From: an uncultured Fibrobacterota bacterium
GTDB lineage: Bacteria; Fibrobacterota; Chitinivibrionia; Chitinivibrionales; Chitinispirillaceae
Reading direction: 5' to 3'
Assembly: GCA_903888815.1 (NCBI GenBank)
Contig: CAISVC010000011.1
Span: 1-6,366, forward strand
Length of the DNA stretch: 6,366 nucleotides
Part shown: piece after piece, positions 4,325-6,366 of the stretch
How positions within the stretch are numbered: the first letter of the stretch is position 1
How the letters are laid out: every line of letters begins with the position of its first letter
The notes under the pieces: generated by a model
The model's database searches: none
Told to the model about the DNA's origin: nothing
The model's input: the letters and a program-made list of their open reading frames with translations, nothing else
Program-made: the position numbers and the translations under genes

Positions 4325-6001
4325 ATGAAAAACCCCTGTTCCGAAATCAATGTCTCCGTTCGTTCGATCATTATCATACTCGCTGGATCCGGGCTGTTTT
4401 TATCCGGTTTTTCCCGCGCCCCGTCTTTTGACGTGCCGCTCAATGAACCGGTCTATCGCTATCTTGATATGCTGCCTTTTCCGGGACGTGTGAACGATAT
4501 CAGCCTTTCGAACAGGCCGTTTACCGAAGCACAGGTCTGCTCGCTGCTCGTTTATGCCGAGAAAAAGCACCTTTGCCGTGATACGTCCATCAATAATTTT
4601 TACCTGCGTCAATTCGCCAGAAACGCTGACGGCGCTCCTGAGCGGACGACACCGGCGCAGTTCAATTTTGACGGATGCCGTACGTATGCATATCCTTATT
4701 TCTTCACCTCTTTCAATGCACAGGACAGCAATTATTCACCGCAGGGCTTTACCACGCTCGGCATTGACAGCATTTTCGGAGAAACGGAATTTTACAATAA
4801 ATCAGGAGCAGGAGTCCGCCTGTATTCTTCGATCAATAATTTTCTGGCCTGGTTCGACGGAACCGTTTTGACTGAATACAGCACGCTCCGGGAATGGACA
4901 AAAACCGACGACCCTCACCGTGGTGCCAGTTATAGGAGCATTATGGCAACAAGAGGTCAACCGGGCCATTTTATGGGTTATGACGACTTTACGGCATACC
5001 TGAAACTGCCTTTTCCATGGTGCGATGTCAAGGCAGGCAACGACCGTGTTTCCTGGGGTTATGCCGACTCGTCAGGCCTGTTGTTTTCAGGAGCAGGGAA
5101 ACCATTTTTGCAGCTTAAGCTTGACAAAGCAATTGGAAAATTGAATTACACGTTTCTGCTGGGAAAACTGATCGGCGATACGTACAGGGAAAAGCGGGAT
5201 ATCTATGCAAAACACATCGCCTTTTCCCCATGGCAACGGCTGTCACTTGGGTTTTCCGATGCCGTCATTTCATCACGGCAGGAAATCGATCCGATATATT
5301 TCTTGCCGTTTGTGCCCTTTTATTTCAGCCAGCATTATATCGGCTCTCCTGACAATGCCTTGATGGCGTTTGACGGCAAATTATTATTAAACAGCAGATG
5401 GACAGCATACGGTGAGTTGTTTTTCGACGACCTTTCGAATCTTCTCGCTCCGTTCCGCAACAATTCATGGGGCGATAAATGGGGAGGCCTGGCGGGAATA
5501 AAGGTTTTCAATCCACTACCGGCAGCCTATACTTCTGTCATTAAAGCTGAAATCGTACAGATCGAGCCGTGGGTGTACACGACCTCTTCTGCTTTCCTGT
5601 CGAATGAATACAACTATCCTGTTCATTTCGGCCGGGTTATCGGCAACGGGCTGGGACCCCATTCACGCGCACTCACCCTGGATCTCACGTGTCAATTTTC
5701 AAAAAAAATCGGCAGTGAGATCACGATACGGCAGATCTGGAAAGGCAGGGGGCCGGGTTCGAACGAGTTTGATAATTTTTCAGCGGTCATCGATACCGCG
5801 GCCGATTCTCTGTACTATGAAAATAAAAAGTACCGCTTTGAAAATTTTGACCGTAACCGGACCGTCGTATCTATTCTGGCATTTGCTTTTATAAATGATT
5901 GGCTTCGTTTGAACTGCCACGGAGATCTTGCGCTGGAGAGAAAACCCCTGCGGCCGGTGAATTTATTCAGCGCGGGACTGGATGTACAGATTAATTATTA
6001 A
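4325..6001 (+). CDS. Wzi-like capsule assembly outer-membrane protein
   Basis: Probably an outer-membrane beta-barrel of the capsule assembly (Wzi) family, whose E. coli member binds capsular polysaccharide at the cell surface. A basic N-terminus and hydrophobic core (RSIIIILAGSGLFLSGFSRA) form a signal peptide cleaved near residue 31. Next comes a short helical region typical of the family (PVYRYLDML ... NRPFTEAQVCSLL), then many alternating aromatic-hydrophobic strands. The GNDRVSWGYADSSGLLFSG segment resembles the family's conserved WG-containing part, and DPIYFLPFVPFYF fits a second one. The chain ends in LDVQINY, an aromatic last residue as barrel assembly requires. At about 558 residues it lies within the family's size range. 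ATG 4325 is chosen, although its AAGG site is 13 bases away. TTG 4316, four bases from the same AAGG, would add three residues. No capsule genes are visible nearby, so the substrate is unknown. Confidence 0.75.
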   Translation: MKNPCSEINVSVRSIIIILAGSGLFLSGFSRAPSFDVPLNEPVYRYLDMLPFPGRVNDISLSNRPFTEAQVCSLLVYAEKKHLCRDTSINNFYLRQFARNADGAPERTTPAQFNFDGCRTYAYPYFFTSFNAQDSNYSPQGFTTLGIDSIFGETEFYNKSGAGVRLYSSINNFLAWFDGTVLTEYSTLREWTKTDDPHRGASYRSIMATRGQPGHFMGYDDFTAYLKLPFPWCDVKAGNDRVSWGYADSSGLLFSGAGKPFLQLKLDKAIGKLNYTFLLGKLIGDTYREKRDIYAKHIAFSPWQRLSLGFSDAVISSRQEIDPIYFLPFVPFYFSQHYIGSPDNALMAFDGKLLLNSRWTAYGELFFDDLSNLLAPFRNNSWGDKWGGLAGIKVFNPLPAAYTSVIKAEIVQIEPWVYTTSSAFLSNEYNYPVHFGRVIGNGLGPHSRALTLDLTCQFSKKIGSEITIRQIWKGRGPGSNEFDNFSAVIDTAADSLYYENKKYRFENFDRNRTVVSILAFAFINDWLRLNCHGDLALERKPLRPVNLFSAGLDVQINY

Positions 6002-6273
6002 CGCCGGATAACCCTTCGTTTCGGCATCGGCTTTACGGGCTTGTCATTTTTAGGAACAATGCCGCCTTTTGTATTGCTGAAAGTATCCGGATTAATCGGC
6101 GTATCATCGACAACAGGAGAAGGGGTACTGGATATGCCGGTGTCTCTTGTCACAACCCGGTTCGTCCTCGTAAAGCGGTTTCCCTGACCAGCCGGAACCG
6201 AATAATAAAAACCCGACATTAAAACAAGACCCGCCGTCAGTATCGCTATTGCATGGAGCCGGGCTGATTTCAT
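5998..6273 (-). CDS. small secreted protein of unknown function, 91 aa
   Basis: A real gene by its signals: AAGGAAGG lies about eight bases before the ATG, and a good promoter is found further upstream. Residues 1-29 form a signal peptide (MKSARL, then hydrophobic AIAILTAGLVLMSGF, with a cleavage site after VPA at 27-29). No lipobox cysteine is present, so it is not a lipoprotein. The mature part of about 62 residues has no Cys, is rich in Thr, Pro and Asp in the middle and ends in a basic tail (KPVKPMPKRRVIRR). It is likely periplasmic or surface-associated and largely unstructured. The tail could bind acidic polymers or membrane lipids, which is inference. It faces the Wzi-like gene and their stop codons share TTAA (5998-6001). 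I do not recognise the family. Confidence 0.7.
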   Translation of the reverse strand: MKSARLHAIAILTAGLVLMSGFYYSVPAGQGNRFTRTNRVVTRDTGISSTPSPVVDDTPINPDTFSNTKGGIVPKNDKPVKPMPKRRVIRR

Positions 6274-6313
6274 AAGTCACCTTCCTTCTGTTTTAGGTAA
6301 TTATAAAGCATCT

Positions 6314-6351
6314 TGCACAAGAATTATCTTGTGCATATGGGCTTTAGTCAA
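6314..6351 (-). promoter_or_regulatory. promoter with operator-like inverted repeat for the small secreted gene
   Basis: On the minus strand TTGACT (6346-6351) and GATAAT (6323-6328) are 17 bases apart, close to the sigma70 consensus. Transcription would start near 6316, giving a leader of about 40 bases. The -10 box lies within a perfect inverted repeat with 9-base arms, TGCACAAGA (6314-6322) and its complement (6327-6335), around a 4-base centre. A dimeric repressor bound there would block polymerase, so the gene is probably regulated. Confidence 0.65.
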
Positions 6352-6366
6352 CTCGAAACCTTTGAA

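Overview
The window appears to cover the end of a small integrative genetic element joined to chromosomal DNA of a diderm (Gram-negative type) bacterium. The host flank carries an epoxyqueuosine reductase (QueH), a Wzi-like outer-membrane beta-barrel protein with a terminal aromatic residue, and a small secreted protein. The Wzi-like protein shows the outer membrane. I cannot name the phylum from sequence alone.

Layout. Bases 1-496 hold no convincing gene, but include an imperfect 77-bp inverted repeat at 361-437. A 216-residue protein of unknown function lies on the minus strand (497-1147), with a perfect AGGAGG ribosome site, a G-run leader and a 14-bp inverted repeat over its last codons. 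Bases 1148-2098 hold no convincing gene. They contain a candidate promoter, a chain of stem-loops including a possible H-type pseudoknot, TGAAC repeats, a TATAAT promoter box and a palindrome followed by a T-tract. A small helix-turn-helix protein resembling an excisionase (2099-2329) and a tyrosine recombinase (2381-3520) follow on the plus strand. Just after the recombinase, 3608-3648 is the 3' half of a tRNA-Pro (anticodon GGG), from U33 to the acceptor end, with no matching 5' half. This is the expected product of integration in the anticodon loop, so it marks one element-chromosome junction.

Host DNA then runs from about 3649: queH (minus), a divergent roughly 100-bp intergenic region, the Wzi-like gene (plus), and a small secreted protein (minus) whose stop codon overlaps that of the Wzi-like gene in a shared TTAA. 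The small gene has a clear sigma70-type promoter with its -10 box inside a perfect inverted repeat.

How the parts fit: the recombinase and excisionase-like protein would move the element in and out of tRNA-Pro. The unknown 216-residue protein and the structured non-coding region are what is left as cargo or control. The first six bases of the window (GCTTAG) match the six bases at the tRNA acceptor end (3647-3652). If the window starts at the other junction, the whole element would be only about 3.65 kb. The most unusual feature is the structured, gene-free stretch of about 600 bases between the unknown gene and the integration genes.
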